From positions 372,001 to 436,000 of the forward strand of contig NZ_SPUJ01000003.1 of NCBI RefSeq assembly GCF_004522105.1: a stretch of DNA of 64,000 bases, in the 5' to 3' direction. The notes beneath the pieces were generated by a model. It made no database searches, had not been told where the DNA came from, and saw only the letters and a list, made by a program, of their open reading frames with translations. The DNA comes from Nocardioides sp. 1609. Its GTDB lineage: Bacteria > Actinomycetota > Actinomycetes > Propionibacteriales > Nocardioidaceae. Below are positions 7,961 to 16,622 of the stretch, piece by piece. Position 1 is the first letter of the stretch; each line of letters opens with the position of its first letter. The position numbers and the translations under genes were made by a program.

Positions 7961-8437
7961 TCACCCCTGGTACGGCGGCGCGACGCCCCAGCCCCAGCGC
8001 GGGACAGGTGCGTGCTCGGCGACGGTGGCACCGCGCACGGAGTTGCCCATCGCCAGGCGGGTCCCCCACTCGACGTAGCCGATGATCGCGGCCCGGAACT
8101 CCGGGTCGTCGGGCAGCCCCGCGTCGTCCGCCGCCAGGCTCATCGTGGCCACGAAGCGGTGGCGCTGCTCGGGCGTGATGCCCAGGTCGCGGTGGTGGGC
8201 CAGCATCGTCTCGTAGCCGCCGTGCTCGTCGGTGTAGACCGTCGGACCGCCGAGCACCTCGGCCCACCAGGCGGCGACGTGGGACCGGTGGCGCTCGTCG
8301 ACACCTCCCGGGAAGAACGCCGCCAGCAGGTCGTCCGCCTCGACCCGGTCGTAGAACGCGTCGATGAGCGCGCGGACGGCAGCGCTGCCGCCGGCCCAGT
8401 CGTACAGCGTCGGCAGGTCGGGTTCGTCCACTCCCAT
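7961..8437 (-). CDS. group II truncated haemoglobin (TrHbO-like)
   Basis: 158 residues from ATG 8437. TLYDWAGGSAAVRALIDAFYDRVEADDLLAAFFPG is the usual globin start. HVAAWWAEVLGGPTVYT and MLAHHRDLGITPEQRHRFV include the proximal-His region, and the C-terminal WGWGVAPPYQ is typical of group II proteins. Members bind haem and take part in O2/NO or redox chemistry in the cytoplasm. The reading frame continues upstream without a stop into the end of a broken SDR gene, so transcription may come from the older gene's promoter. No clear SD was seen. Confidence 0.85.
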   Translation of the reverse strand: MGVDEPDLPTLYDWAGGSAAVRALIDAFYDRVEADDLLAAFFPGGVDERHRSHVAAWWAEVLGGPTVYTDEHGGYETMLAHHRDLGITPEQRHRFVATMSLAADDAGLPDDPEFRAAIIGYVEWGTRLAMGNSVRGATVAEHAPVPRWGWGVAPPYQG

Positions 8438-8494
8438 GGAGCCAGGATCCCAGACGACGGCACGTGCGGACGACCCCGAATCGGTCGATTCCTC

Positions 8495-8699
8495 CCGCCG
8501 GAAGCCACCCTCCGTGCTGGGCACCTGGCCCACCATCCACGCGCCGTCGTCGCTGACGAGCCAGGCGATGGGGCGTGCAGGGTCGTCGGGCTCCCCCAGG
8601 CGGTGTTGTCGCGGGAACAGCTCGACCATCGGGTGCCACGCCGTCCGGGTAGCCGGTGTTCACCGGGCCGGGATCGACGGTGTTCAGTGCGGCGGTCAG
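8495..8699 (-). pseudogene. 3' remnant of a short-chain dehydrogenase, frameshifted
   Basis: The minus strand encodes LNTVDPGPVNTGYPDG, the conserved NxxxPGxxxT loop of SDR enzymes. After a +1/-1 frame change it continues with LGEPDDPARPIAWLVSDDG and AWMVGQVPSTEGGFRR, the SDR C-terminus. The cofactor-binding N-terminus and the YxxxK region are missing; the neighbour's 3' end begins at 8696. The frame then runs directly into the haemoglobin gene. Confidence 0.75.
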
Positions 8700-10696
8700 G
8701 CGCGGGAGGCTCCCACCGCATCGACCTGGACGAGACGCCCCCGTGTCAGGACCCGGATCTCGAGCGTCCCTCGCGCCTCGGACTGACCTGCCGCGAGCAG
8801 GACGTGCGTGACCAGTCCGGCCCGGCCGGCCAGGTCGATGGTCCCGAGACGCCTGTCACCCACCGTCACCGCGATCTTCCCGCAGGTGCGGCACCGGCGG
8901 ACGGTGAGCGCGAGACGGCGGGCCAGCACCGGTACCGAGAGAGTGGCGCCCCGGCGCGTCGAAGCGGACAGGCCGTTGCCGTAGGCAGCGCGATCCCGGG
9001 TGGACTCCCACCTCCCCCGGCGCCGCAGGTCGCGGTCGTCGAGCGGGACGGCGTCGCACCGCTCGGCGGAGACCGGGCCGACGTTGCCGCTGCCGTCGGT
9101 CGCGCGGACCGCGAAGCAGTAGGTGGTGCCGCGGGTGCCTGCGACCGTCGCGCGCGTGCTGGTGGTCCGCGTCTGCCAGTTCCGCGCCGGGCCGAAAGCG
9201 CCGTCGGCCGTCGCCGAGCGCAGGAGGACGTCGTACGACGCGATGCCGCTGGCATCCGTGCCGCCCCACGCGACGGCCATCGGGCGCTGCCGGGCCATCC
9301 GTACCGTCGTCGGGCTGGTGATGGTGGCGACGGGCGGGGTCCGGTCCAGTCGGGCGTGGTAGAGGTAGTCGAAGGTCGGGTACAGGTCGCCCTCGATGTT
9401 CTCCATGCTCCACACCACGTCGCCATCGACGCGGTCCGGAGCCTGGTAGACGCGCCACCCAGCGAGGGACGTGGACCACGTCGAGTCCGATCGCAGCGTT
9501 TCGCGGGTCGGCCCCCACGTCGTGGCGCCTCCCACCCACAGCTCTCGTGACTGGACGGCGCCTCGTTCCAGCCAGACGGCGAGGTACCCGCCGGCACCGC
9601 GCGGGCTGAGGACCGACGCCCCCAGCGTCGATGCTGGGTCGGATCCCTCGGCGCGAGCGACCACCTGGCCGTCCGACCACCCGTCCTCCGTGCGCCGGCT
9701 CGCCAGCGAGCGGACGACCGACGGTCCACCGTCGACCTCCTGCTCCTCGGTCCACGTGATGGCCGGCTCTTCGTGGTTCGCGTGCGCGCCGAGGGCGATG
9801 ACGTCGAGCGCGGCGCTCTCGGTGGCGACGACGCGGGGAGCCGTGAGCAGACCGGTGGCGTCGCGGGACAGCGAACGGACGGTGCTCACGCCGTCGTGCT
9901 CCTGCTCCCACAGGACCACCACCTCGCCGGTCTCGGTGACAGCCGTGTCGACCGCGCCGACGCCGTCGAGGGGGTCGGTCAGGTCGACGACCTCGGGCTC
10001 CGAGGACGTACCGAACGGCGTCGCCATGCGGAGCCACTCGCGCGACGTGTAGGTGCCGGTTCCAGAGACCGGCCAGGTGATCGTCACCGCACCCCCTGGG
10101 TCGACGGTCACCTTCGGCGCCCGGGTCGCACCGCCGGTCGGGACGCCGGGCATGGTGCGCGTGTACGTCCTCGGCTCGCCCCAGTCCTGGCCAGGCAACC
10201 GCCGCACGACCTGGACGCTGACGTCGGCTGCGCTCCGCACCGCAACCACGACGACGCCGTCCTCGTTCACCTCGAGCGAGGGTGCCGAGATGGAGGTAGC
10301 GGGGGCGATCAGCCCACCGGCGTCCCAGACGCCGTCTCTCATGGTCTCCGCCCAGAGCCCGTCGGGCACGTTGCGGACGACGGTGACGACCCCCGCCTCG
10401 TCCATGACGAGCGACGCCGCCCCGCGCGCGAGCACGTGCGGGGTCGACCAGTCACCGTTCGGACCGCGGCGGGTGCGGACGGTCAGGACGAAGTCGTCGT
10501 CGCGGGCGAGCAGCGCCAGGTCGCCACGCGAGTTGCCGACCAGCTGGACGGGAACACCCTGTCCCAGGGTGGGCCGAGCGGCTCGCGGTGCCGTGGGCCG
10601 CACCGGCTCCGCGCCCGCCTCCACCACGCTCAAGCCAGTCAGGGCCAGCGACGTGAACAGCAACGCCACAGCGGCGGTCCGCGTCGTGCCAACCAT
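8696..10696 (-). CDS. secreted protein with beta-rich body and FnIII-like domain
   Basis: 666 residues from ATG 10696, with GAGGGG 9 nt upstream. A signal peptide (TTRTAAVALLFTSLALTGLSVVEAGA) precedes repeated blocks of beta structure (for example DLALLARDDDFVLTVRTR and LVMDEAGVVTVVRN) that look like an incomplete beta-propeller. Around residues 480-580 comes a fibronectin-III-like domain (YDVLLRSATADG, YCFAVRATDGSGNVGPVS), then a C-terminal beta domain with CRTCGK. I recognise no catalytic motif. It is probably an exported binding or structural protein. Confidence 0.7.
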   Translation of the reverse strand: MVGTTRTAAVALLFTSLALTGLSVVEAGAEPVRPTAPRAARPTLGQGVPVQLVGNSRGDLALLARDDDFVLTVRTRRGPNGDWSTPHVLARGAASLVMDEAGVVTVVRNVPDGLWAETMRDGVWDAGGLIAPATSISAPSLEVNEDGVVVVAVRSAADVSVQVVRRLPGQDWGEPRTYTRTMPGVPTGGATRAPKVTVDPGGAVTITWPVSGTGTYTSREWLRMATPFGTSSEPEVVDLTDPLDGVGAVDTAVTETGEVVVLWEQEHDGVSTVRSLSRDATGLLTAPRVVATESAALDVIALGAHANHEEPAITWTEEQEVDGGPSVVRSLASRRTEDGWSDGQVVARAEGSDPASTLGASVLSPRGAGGYLAVWLERGAVQSRELWVGGATTWGPTRETLRSDSTWSTSLAGWRVYQAPDRVDGDVVWSMENIEGDLYPTFDYLYHARLDRTPPVATITSPTTVRMARQRPMAVAWGGTDASGIASYDVLLRSATADGAFGPARNWQTRTTSTRATVAGTRGTTYCFAVRATDGSGNVGPVSAERCDAVPLDDRDLRRRGRWESTRDRAAYGNGLSASTRRGATLSVPVLARRLALTVRRCRTCGKIAVTVGDRRLGTIDLAGRAGLVTHVLLAAGQSEARGTLEIRVLTRGRLVQVDAVGASRA

Positions 10697-10816
10697 CGGC
10701 AGTGTCCCCTCGTCGTCCTCGATGTCGCCGGACCCTAACCCGAGAACCTCCTGCGGTGGGCGACATCGCGACACCGGTGTGGCCGCGGCTCCCCGTCGAC
10801 GTGCTGGGATGGCCGC

Positions 10817-11806
10817 GTGGTCGACGTGCACGTGCCGGTGGAGATGCTCTGGGAGACGTGCGACCCGCGGGCCGCGTTGACCGAGCGGTTCGGGTTCGCG
10901 GACGCCGTCGCGGCGGCGCGCTGGGTGACGGCGACGCTGGGCGAGCGGTGGGGCCTGCGGGTCGCCTCGGTCGAGCGGGTGGTGATCAGCGACGTGAACG
11001 CGATCGCGTGGGTCGCGACGCCGACCGGGCCGATGCTCGTGAAGTGGTCGGCGGCGCCTGAGCGGTTCGCGCGCCTCGCCGAGGTCGCCCGGCTCACCCG
11101 GTGGCTCGACGACCGCGGGTTGCCGGTGTCGGCGCCGGTCCCCTCGCTGGGCGGCGACCCGCAGGTCCGCGTCGACGCGGTCTCGATGGGCGTCCAGCAC
11201 GTGGTCCCCGGCGAGCTCCTCGACGTCGACCGTCCCGACCAGGTGCGGGCCGCCGGTGCCGTCCTGGCCAGGCTGCACCACGCGCTGGCGACGTACCCCG
11301 GGGCGGACCGGTTCGACTCCCCCGGGCCCGACGCGGTCCAGCCGGCCGCCCGCGTCGCCGCTTGGCTCGACGGGACGCACCCCGAGGTCCTGCCGGCAGC
11401 ACGCGAGGCGCTTCGAGCGCTGGCCGCCGGTGCCCCGATCGACGTGCTGCCGGCCCAGCTCGTCCACGGCGACGTGCGCGCCGCGAACATCCTGTGCGAC
11501 GGCCCCACGGTCTCCGCGGTGCTCGACCTCGAGGAGACCCGTGTCGATCACGCCGTCGTCGAGCTGGCGCGCTCGGCGGTGCTGCTCGGGACCAGGTTCC
11601 GGGACTGGGGTCCGGTCTCGGCCGACGTGCGGGCGACGTTCCTGTCGGGCTACGAGTCCGTGCGTCCGCTGACTCGGGTCGAGTCCGCCTGGTGGGAGGC
11701 CCTGGTCCTCTGGCAGGCCCTGGCCGTCGTCCCGGCCGGCGACGACCCGACCGGGTGGGGCGCCTCGGCGTGGAGCCAGGTGGCGGCACCGAGCCACCGA
11801 CGGTGA
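10817..11806 (+). CDS. APH-family phosphotransferase
   Basis: 329 residues from GTG 10817. The N-lobe lysine is probably in MLVKWS (residue ~76). The catalytic loop HGDVRAANIL (217-226) and the metal-binding DLEE (237-240) match aminoglycoside/choline-kinase-like phosphotransferases; the usual second Asp motif (DFD/DWE) appears as LDLEE. Substrates in this superfamily range from antibiotics to sugars and homoserine, so the substrate cannot be assigned. It converges with a GNAT gene and lies near other resistance-fold genes. Confidence 0.8.
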   Translation: MVDVHVPVEMLWETCDPRAALTERFGFADAVAAARWVTATLGERWGLRVASVERVVISDVNAIAWVATPTGPMLVKWSAAPERFARLAEVARLTRWLDDRGLPVSAPVPSLGGDPQVRVDAVSMGVQHVVPGELLDVDRPDQVRAAGAVLARLHHALATYPGADRFDSPGPDAVQPAARVAAWLDGTHPEVLPAAREALRALAAGAPIDVLPAQLVHGDVRAANILCDGPTVSAVLDLEETRVDHAVVELARSAVLLGTRFRDWGPVSADVRATFLSGYESVRPLTRVESAWWEALVLWQALAVVPAGDDPTGWGASAWSQVAAPSHRR

Positions 11807-11862
11807 GCGCGGTCGGCAGGGATGGCCGGCCAGGGGTGGTCGCCAGCGGTGGTCGGCCGACG

Positions 11863-12357
11863 TCAGTCCGGAGGTCGCGCCACCGTGTCGTCGTGCCACA
11901 TCCGACGCTCGGCGGGCTCAGCGGCGGGCCAGTCCTCGGGCACGCCGTGGTCGACGAACCCGGCGCGGGTGTAGGCGCGGATCGCGCCCAGGTTGTCGTC
12001 GCGCACCATGAGACCAGTGCGCCGGCCGCTGCTGCGGGCCCAGTCGACCACCAGGTCGATCAGCCTCCCGGCCAGACCGGTGCCGCGCTCGCCGGGGGCC
12101 ACCCACATCGAGATCAGCTCCACCGACTCCCCCGACTCCGTGCCCGAGACCACGCCGACCGGCCCCAGGTCGCCCCTGGCGACCACCGTGAGCGGGACGT
12201 CGGTCAGCCGGCGGCGCCAACGGTCCTCCGTCGCGTCGACCCAGTCGGCGTGCCGGGACCCGAAGGCGCCCGGCGAGTCGGCCAGCGCCGCGAGGCGCAC
12301 GGCGCGGAACTCCCGCCAGTCGTCCGGGCCGAGCCGGACCAGGTCGAGGTCGCTCAC
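11863..12357 (-). CDS. GNAT-family N-acetyltransferase
   Basis: 164 residues from GTG 12357. The acetyl-CoA loop is VAPGERGTGLAGRLIDLVVDWA (Q/RxxGxG/A type), followed by LMVRDDNLGAIRAYTRAGF, the GNAT motif B region. The substrate is unknown. It lies 10 nt after the nucleotidyltransferase gene on the same strand, so the two are probably co-transcribed with the upstream helicase-like gene. Confidence 0.85.
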   Translation of the reverse strand: MSDLDLVRLGPDDWREFRAVRLAALADSPGAFGSRHADWVDATEDRWRRRLTDVPLTVVARGDLGPVGVVSGTESGESVELISMWVAPGERGTGLAGRLIDLVVDWARSSGRRTGLMVRDDNLGAIRAYTRAGFVDHGVPEDWPAAEPAERRMWHDDTVARPPD

Positions 12358-12367
12358 GCCCAGCAGG

Positions 12368-13021
12368 CTAGTCGGACCACGGGTGCCGCGGGTCGAGGAG
12401 GGCCACGGTGTCCCGCAGCCAACGGCGAGCCCGCGCGTCGAGCATCGGCAGGGCGACGTCGGCGTCGCGTCGGTCCTTCTCGCGCACCTGTGCCGCCTTG
12501 TACATCAAGGTGACCTCGGGGCGGGCGTAGCGGAGTCCGTCCGGCGCGACCCAGGTCACGGCGTCGAGGTCCTCGGTGTGCGCCGGGTGGCGCTTGTTGG
12601 ACCAGCGCCCGTCCGTGGACGGGGTGAACGGGACGTCGAGGACCCAGGGCGACCGGGCGTCCCGGCGCACCCAGACCTGGCTGTCCGGGCGGACGTCGGT
12701 GAACCGGTCGTCGAACGGACGGAACCAGCCGTCGTCGACGTTCCACGGGGTCCACCTCTCCCCCAGGAACAGCCGGAACGCCTCGGCGTCGGCGGACAGG
12801 ATCGAGATGTCCATGTCCTCGTGGTGCCGCGGCACGCCGGTGAAGACCTCGATGCTCCAGCCGCCGATGATCCACCACGGCCGGTCGAAGCCGTCCATGA
12901 ACGCCGAGATGGTCGTCGGGTCGAGCGGGTCCCAGCCGCCGTACCAGCGGTCGAACCCCGCGGGCTCGAGGTGCCCCGCTCCGGGCGGGGTGGGGGCGGG
13001 CGGTCCGAGGGGTGGTGTCAC
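12368..13021 (-). CDS. nucleotidyltransferase-fold protein (aminoglycoside adenylyltransferase-like)
   Basis: 217 residues from GTG 13021. The phrase WIIGGWSIEVFTGVPRHHED followed by MDISI fits the hG[G/S]-x(9-13)-DxD signature of the nucleotidyltransferase fold, with catalytic Asp pair DMD. The family includes lincosamide and aminoglycoside adenylyltransferase-like proteins, but actual drug modification would need testing. The gene sits 11 nt after the HelR-like gene and 10 nt before the GNAT gene, forming an apparent three-gene operon. Confidence 0.75.
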   Translation of the reverse strand: MTPPLGPPAPTPPGAGHLEPAGFDRWYGGWDPLDPTTISAFMDGFDRPWWIIGGWSIEVFTGVPRHHEDMDISILSADAEAFRLFLGERWTPWNVDDGWFRPFDDRFTDVRPDSQVWVRRDARSPWVLDVPFTPSTDGRWSNKRHPAHTEDLDAVTWVAPDGLRYARPEVTLMYKAAQVREKDRRDADVALPMLDARARRWLRDTVALLDPRHPWSD

Positions 13022-13032
13022 GCCCGGCGACG

Positions 13033-15114
13033 CTACCGGCCCACGGCGTCCGGCGGGCCGAGCTCGGCCGGCAGGTCGCCGTCCGGGAGGAGGGTCAACG
13101 ACGTGACGGCGCGGGTCAGGCAGACGTAGAGACGCCGCAGCCCCGTCACCCGGTCGGGCTCGCCGTCGACGATCCCCTCCGGGTCGAGCAGGACGACGTG
13201 GTCGAACTCCAGGCCCTTGGCCAGGCTCGCCGGCACCAGGTCGAGGTGGGCGTCGAACTCCGAGGCCTCGTCGCCCCGGTCCTCGCCGAGGCGGGCGAAG
13301 GGCACCCCGGCGTCGTGGAGCGCCACGGCCACGGGTTCGACCCTGGCGTCGGGCACGATCACGGCGACCGACCCGACCCGCTCGCCGACCCGCAGCGCCA
13401 CGTCGACGACCGGGTCGGACGTCACGTCCAGCTCACCCCGGGAGCGGCGCACCGACGTCGGCGGCTCGAGGTCGGGAGCGATGTGCGGCAGGAGCCGCGC
13501 GGCGTACTCGATCACCTCGCCGGGCACCCGGAAGCCGCGGGTGAGCTGCTCGACGTGCGCGTCCGGCTTGCCCAGGTGGCCCAGCGCCTCCGCCCACGAC
13601 CGCGTCGCCCAGGGCGTCGTCGCCTGGGCGAGGTCACCGAGCACCGTCAGGGAGCCCGTCGACGCACGTCGCGCCAGCGCGCGCAGCATCATCGGTGACA
13701 GGTCCTGCGCCTCGTCGACCACGATGTGGGCCAGTGAGGGCGTCCGGTTCAGCAGGTCGCGCGCCTCGTCGAGCAGGACGACGTCGGCCAGCGACCACCG
13801 CGCCGAGCCCGGCGCCCGCGACGGCTCGGCCCACCCCAGGACCTCCCGCTCGGCCGGGTCGAGCACTCCCCCGGCCGCCGCCTCGAGCGCCGCGGGGTCG
13901 GACAGCAGCGCCCAGACGAGGCGGGCGGGATCCACCGGCGGCCACAGCTGCTTGACGTAGTCGCGCACCGGCCGGGACCGGGCCACCGCGTCCTGGACCC
14001 GGTCGTCGGGCGACTCACCGCCGTCGGCCATGGCGGCCAGCACGCGGTGGGCCAGCGCCTGCGGCAGCATCGCCCGGCCGGCGTCGTACCGCACGCCGCG
14101 GGCGCGCAGCCCGGCGAGGACGGCGGCCACGTCGTCGGCCGTCACGCGCCAGCGCCGTGCTCCCCACGGCACGACCAGCGACTCCGCCGGGGTCGCGACA
14201 CGACCCCACAGCGCCCGCTCGAGGACGACGGCCATCCGGGCGTCGCCCTTGAGCACCGCGACGGCGGCCGGGTCGGTGGCGCGCACCTCGACCGTCCGCT
14301 TGCCGGACGCCCCGGCCACCACCAGCTCGTCGATGGTCGACTGCGTCGCCTCGATCTCCCCGAGCGCCGGGAGCACGTCGCGGATGTAGCGCAGGAAGCT
14401 CGCGTTCGGCCCGACCACCAGGACGCCCTGACGGCGCAGCTGGTCGCGGTGGGCGTAGAGCAGGTAGGCGGCGCGGTGCAGGCCGACCGCGGTCTTCCCG
14501 GTGCCGGGCGCCCCCTGCACGCAGATCGTCCGCGCCAGCTCGGCCCGCACGATCACGTCCTGCTCGGGCTGGATGGTGGCGACGATGTCACGCATCGGGC
14601 CGACGCGGGGACGCTCGATCTCCGACTCCAGGATCTCGGAGAAGCCGGCCTCGTCGCCGCTGCCGAGGTCCTCGTCCTCGAACGCCGTGAGCCGGCCCAG
14701 CTGGAAGCCGTAGCGGCGGCGGACCCTGACCCCCATCGGTTCGCGGGCGCTGGCCCGGTAGAACGGCAGGCTGACCGGCGCGCGCCAGTCGACGACGAGC
14801 GGGTCGCCGAGCTCGTCGGAGACGTGGCGCCGTCCGATGTGCAGCGACTCCGCCTCGGTACCGGGGCCGGCGCCCGTCTCGAGCCGGCCGAAGAACAGCG
14901 GGACGGTCGGGTCGTCGGCCAGCTGCTCCATCCTGAGCGCCAGCGACGCCGTGAGGACCTCCTGGCTCACCCAGTCGCCCGCGGCCCCGGCGTCCAGCGA
15001 GGCCGTACGACGGCGCATCCGGGCCAGCTGCCGGCGGGACTCGGCCAGGTGCTCGACCTCGGCGGCCAGCTCGGCGTCGTCCGGACCGGCGTCGGCGGTG
15101 CGGTCGCGGGACAC
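13033..15114 (-). CDS. helR: HelR-type RNA polymerase recycling ATPase (HelD/UvrD-like)
   Basis: 693 residues from GTG 15114. A GGAGG seven nt upstream chooses this start over the longer frame. Near residues 201-208 is the Walker A GAPGTGKT, later the Walker B IVVDEAQDLSP and the motif HVVLLDPEGIV. The N-terminus (AELAAEVEHLAESRRQLARMRRRT) is the coiled-coil arm of HelD proteins, and WRAPVSLPFYRA is typical. HelD/HelR proteins free stalled RNA polymerase, and HelR of some actinobacteria also confers rifampicin tolerance. No rifampicin-associated element (RAE) was seen in the upstream region. Confidence 0.8.
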   Translation of the reverse strand: MSRDRTADAGPDDAELAAEVEHLAESRRQLARMRRRTASLDAGAAGDWVSQEVLTASLALRMEQLADDPTVPLFFGRLETGAGPGTEAESLHIGRRHVSDELGDPLVVDWRAPVSLPFYRASAREPMGVRVRRRYGFQLGRLTAFEDEDLGSGDEAGFSEILESEIERPRVGPMRDIVATIQPEQDVIVRAELARTICVQGAPGTGKTAVGLHRAAYLLYAHRDQLRRQGVLVVGPNASFLRYIRDVLPALGEIEATQSTIDELVVAGASGKRTVEVRATDPAAVAVLKGDARMAVVLERALWGRVATPAESLVVPWGARRWRVTADDVAAVLAGLRARGVRYDAGRAMLPQALAHRVLAAMADGGESPDDRVQDAVARSRPVRDYVKQLWPPVDPARLVWALLSDPAALEAAAGGVLDPAEREVLGWAEPSRAPGSARWSLADVVLLDEARDLLNRTPSLAHIVVDEAQDLSPMMLRALARRASTGSLTVLGDLAQATTPWATRSWAEALGHLGKPDAHVEQLTRGFRVPGEVIEYAARLLPHIAPDLEPPTSVRRSRGELDVTSDPVVDVALRVGERVGSVAVIVPDARVEPVAVALHDAGVPFARLGEDRGDEASEFDAHLDLVPASLAKGLEFDHVVLLDPEGIVDGEPDRVTGLRRLYVCLTRAVTSLTLLPDGDLPAELGPPDAVGR

Positions 15115-15182
15115 GGCGGGACCTCCGGGCGGGTGGACGGGAGCAGCCACCGACCGTACCAACCCGGGCGGTCCAAACTGCG

Positions 15183-15211
15183 TTGACCGCCCCGGGGTCG
15201 CTCCCTACGGT
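15183..15211 (+). promoter_or_regulatory. consensus housekeeping promoter, leaderless
   Basis: TTGACC (15183-15188), a 17-nt spacer and TACGGT (15206-15211) match a principal-sigma promoter. The -10 ends 6 nt before ATG 15218, and there is no SD. Confidence 0.75.
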
Positions 15212-15217
15212 CGGGTC

Positions 15218-15943
15218 ATGTCGCTCCGACTCGACGCCCTGGTGATCGACGCGCTCGACCCCGGCGGCCTCGCCGCCTTCTGGTCCGGCGTCCTCGGGTG
15301 GACGCCGACCGGCGACGGCCTCACCCTCGAGCCTGCCGACGACACCGGCTTCCGGATCAGGTTCATGCCGACGCAGGCACCGAAGACCGGACCGAACCAG
15401 ATGCACACCGACCTGACCAGCGCGTCGCTCGAGGCCCAGCAGCAGACCGTGGCCAGGGTGCTGGAGCTCGGCGGTCGTCACCTCGACGTCGGCCAGCGAC
15501 CCGACGAGGGTCACGTCGTGCTCGCCGACCCGGAGGGCAACGAGCTCTGCGTCATCGGGCCCGGCAACGCCTTCCTCGCAGGCTGTCCCTTCATCGGGGC
15601 GCTGTCGAGCGACGGCACCCAGGCCGTCGGCCACTTCTGGAGCGCCGCGCTGGGCTGGCCCCTCGTCTGGGACCAGGACGAGGAGACGGCCGTCCAGGCG
15701 CCGCACGGTGGCCCGAAGATCAGCTGGGGTGGTCCGCCGCTCAACCCCAGGACGGGCAAGAACCGCTGGCACCTCGACCTCGCCCCGGAGGCCGGCGGCG
15801 ACCAGGCCACGGAGGTCGCGCGGCTGGTCGCGCGCGGCGCGTCGCCCGTCGACATCGGGCAGGGCGACGTCAGGCCGGGCGTCGACCCGGTCGTGCTGGC
15901 CGACCCGGACGGCAACGAGCTCTGCGTGCTGGCCGCCCCGTGA
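15218..15943 (+). CDS. two-domain VOC/glyoxalase-like protein
   Basis: 241 residues from ATG 15218, made of two vicinal-oxygen-chelate modules (about residues 1-110 and 120-241). Each has LDPGGLAAFWSGVLGW or AVGHFWSAALGW at the start and ends with VLADPEGNELCVI or VLADPDGNELCVL. The superfamily covers glyoxalases, dioxygenases and bleomycin/fosfomycin-resistance proteins; the metal ligands (H in MHTDL and WHLDL, E in NELC) are present. The substrate is not readable. The gene is expressed divergently from helR. Confidence 0.85.
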   Translation: MSLRLDALVIDALDPGGLAAFWSGVLGWTPTGDGLTLEPADDTGFRIRFMPTQAPKTGPNQMHTDLTSASLEAQQQTVARVLELGGRHLDVGQRPDEGHVVLADPEGNELCVIGPGNAFLAGCPFIGALSSDGTQAVGHFWSAALGWPLVWDQDEETAVQAPHGGPKISWGGPPLNPRTGKNRWHLDLAPEAGGDQATEVARLVARGASPVDIGQGDVRPGVDPVVLADPDGNELCVLAAP

Positions 15944-15955
15944 CGCCCTCCGGGG

Positions 15956-16585
15956 TCAGTGACCCGGACGCGGGTGCGGGTCGTGCGGGTGCTCGGGGTC
16001 GGCGGCGAAGATCTTCTCGTACAGGTCGTAGATGACCCAGGCCTTCTCGTTGTTGTAGAGCATCGCGTCGGTGAACCCCCGGCCCGCGACCTCCTGCTTG
16101 ACCGAGGCGTACAGCTCCCGGTCCTCGGGGTGGGCCCGCAGCCAGGCACCGAACATCCGGTGCCGCCGCGACTCGCGGGAGTCCGGCGCGAAGACGTGGA
16201 GGTTGCACGCCGGTTCGGTGCCGCGCAGGCAGCGGTGCTCCTCCCACTCCGGCTCGCGCACCCGCAGCTCGAAGCCGGCGGCCTCGAGGTCGGGCAGCCA
16301 GGAGTCCTCGTCGGCGGGATCGGGCACGAGGAGGTCGACGTCGACGACCGGCTTGGCCGGCAGCCCCGGCACGGACGTCGACCCGACGTGCGCGATCGAG
16401 ACGACCCGCTCCCCCAGCGCCGCGACCACGCGGTCCCGGACGACGTCGTACCACTGCGCCCAGGCCGGGTCGGCCGGCACCACCACGACCGGCTCGGGGA
16501 CGCGGGCGGACTCCGCGACCCGGGCCGCGTCGATCTCCTCGGCGGAGGGGACCTCGTAGGGGTTCCAGAGGGGGTGGACGGGCAC
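15956..16585 (-). CDS. GrpB/UPF0157 family protein (nucleotidyltransferase fold)
   Basis: 209 residues from GTG 16585. HVGSTSVPGLPAKPVVDVDL is the GrpB family signature, an hG[ST] loop with Asp pair typical of nucleotidyltransferases. The N-terminal ~30 residues (HPLWNPYEVPSAEEI) are an extension. No reaction is known for most members. The gene converges with the glyoxalase-like gene, and transcription appears leaderless. Confidence 0.85.
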   Translation of the reverse strand: MPVHPLWNPYEVPSAEEIDAARVAESARVPEPVVVVPADPAWAQWYDVVRDRVVAALGERVVSIAHVGSTSVPGLPAKPVVDVDLLVPDPADEDSWLPDLEAAGFELRVREPEWEEHRCLRGTEPACNLHVFAPDSRESRRHRMFGAWLRAHPEDRELYASVKQEVAGRGFTDAMLYNNEKAWVIYDLYEKIFAADPEHPHDPHPRPGH

Positions 16586-16591
16586 GGTCCC

Positions 16592-16597
16592 AACCTA
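16592..16597 (-). promoter_or_regulatory. -10 box TAGGTT, leaderless start
   Basis: TAGGTT on the minus strand ends 6 nt before GTG 16585; there is no SD. Confidence 0.5.
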
Positions 16598-16622
16598 GGG
16601 CGTGGGGAGGGACCGCGAGCGG

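Noticed and set aside
15115..15217. Rifampicin-associated element upstream of helR
   Set aside because: No long palindrome of the RAE type could be found in this gap.
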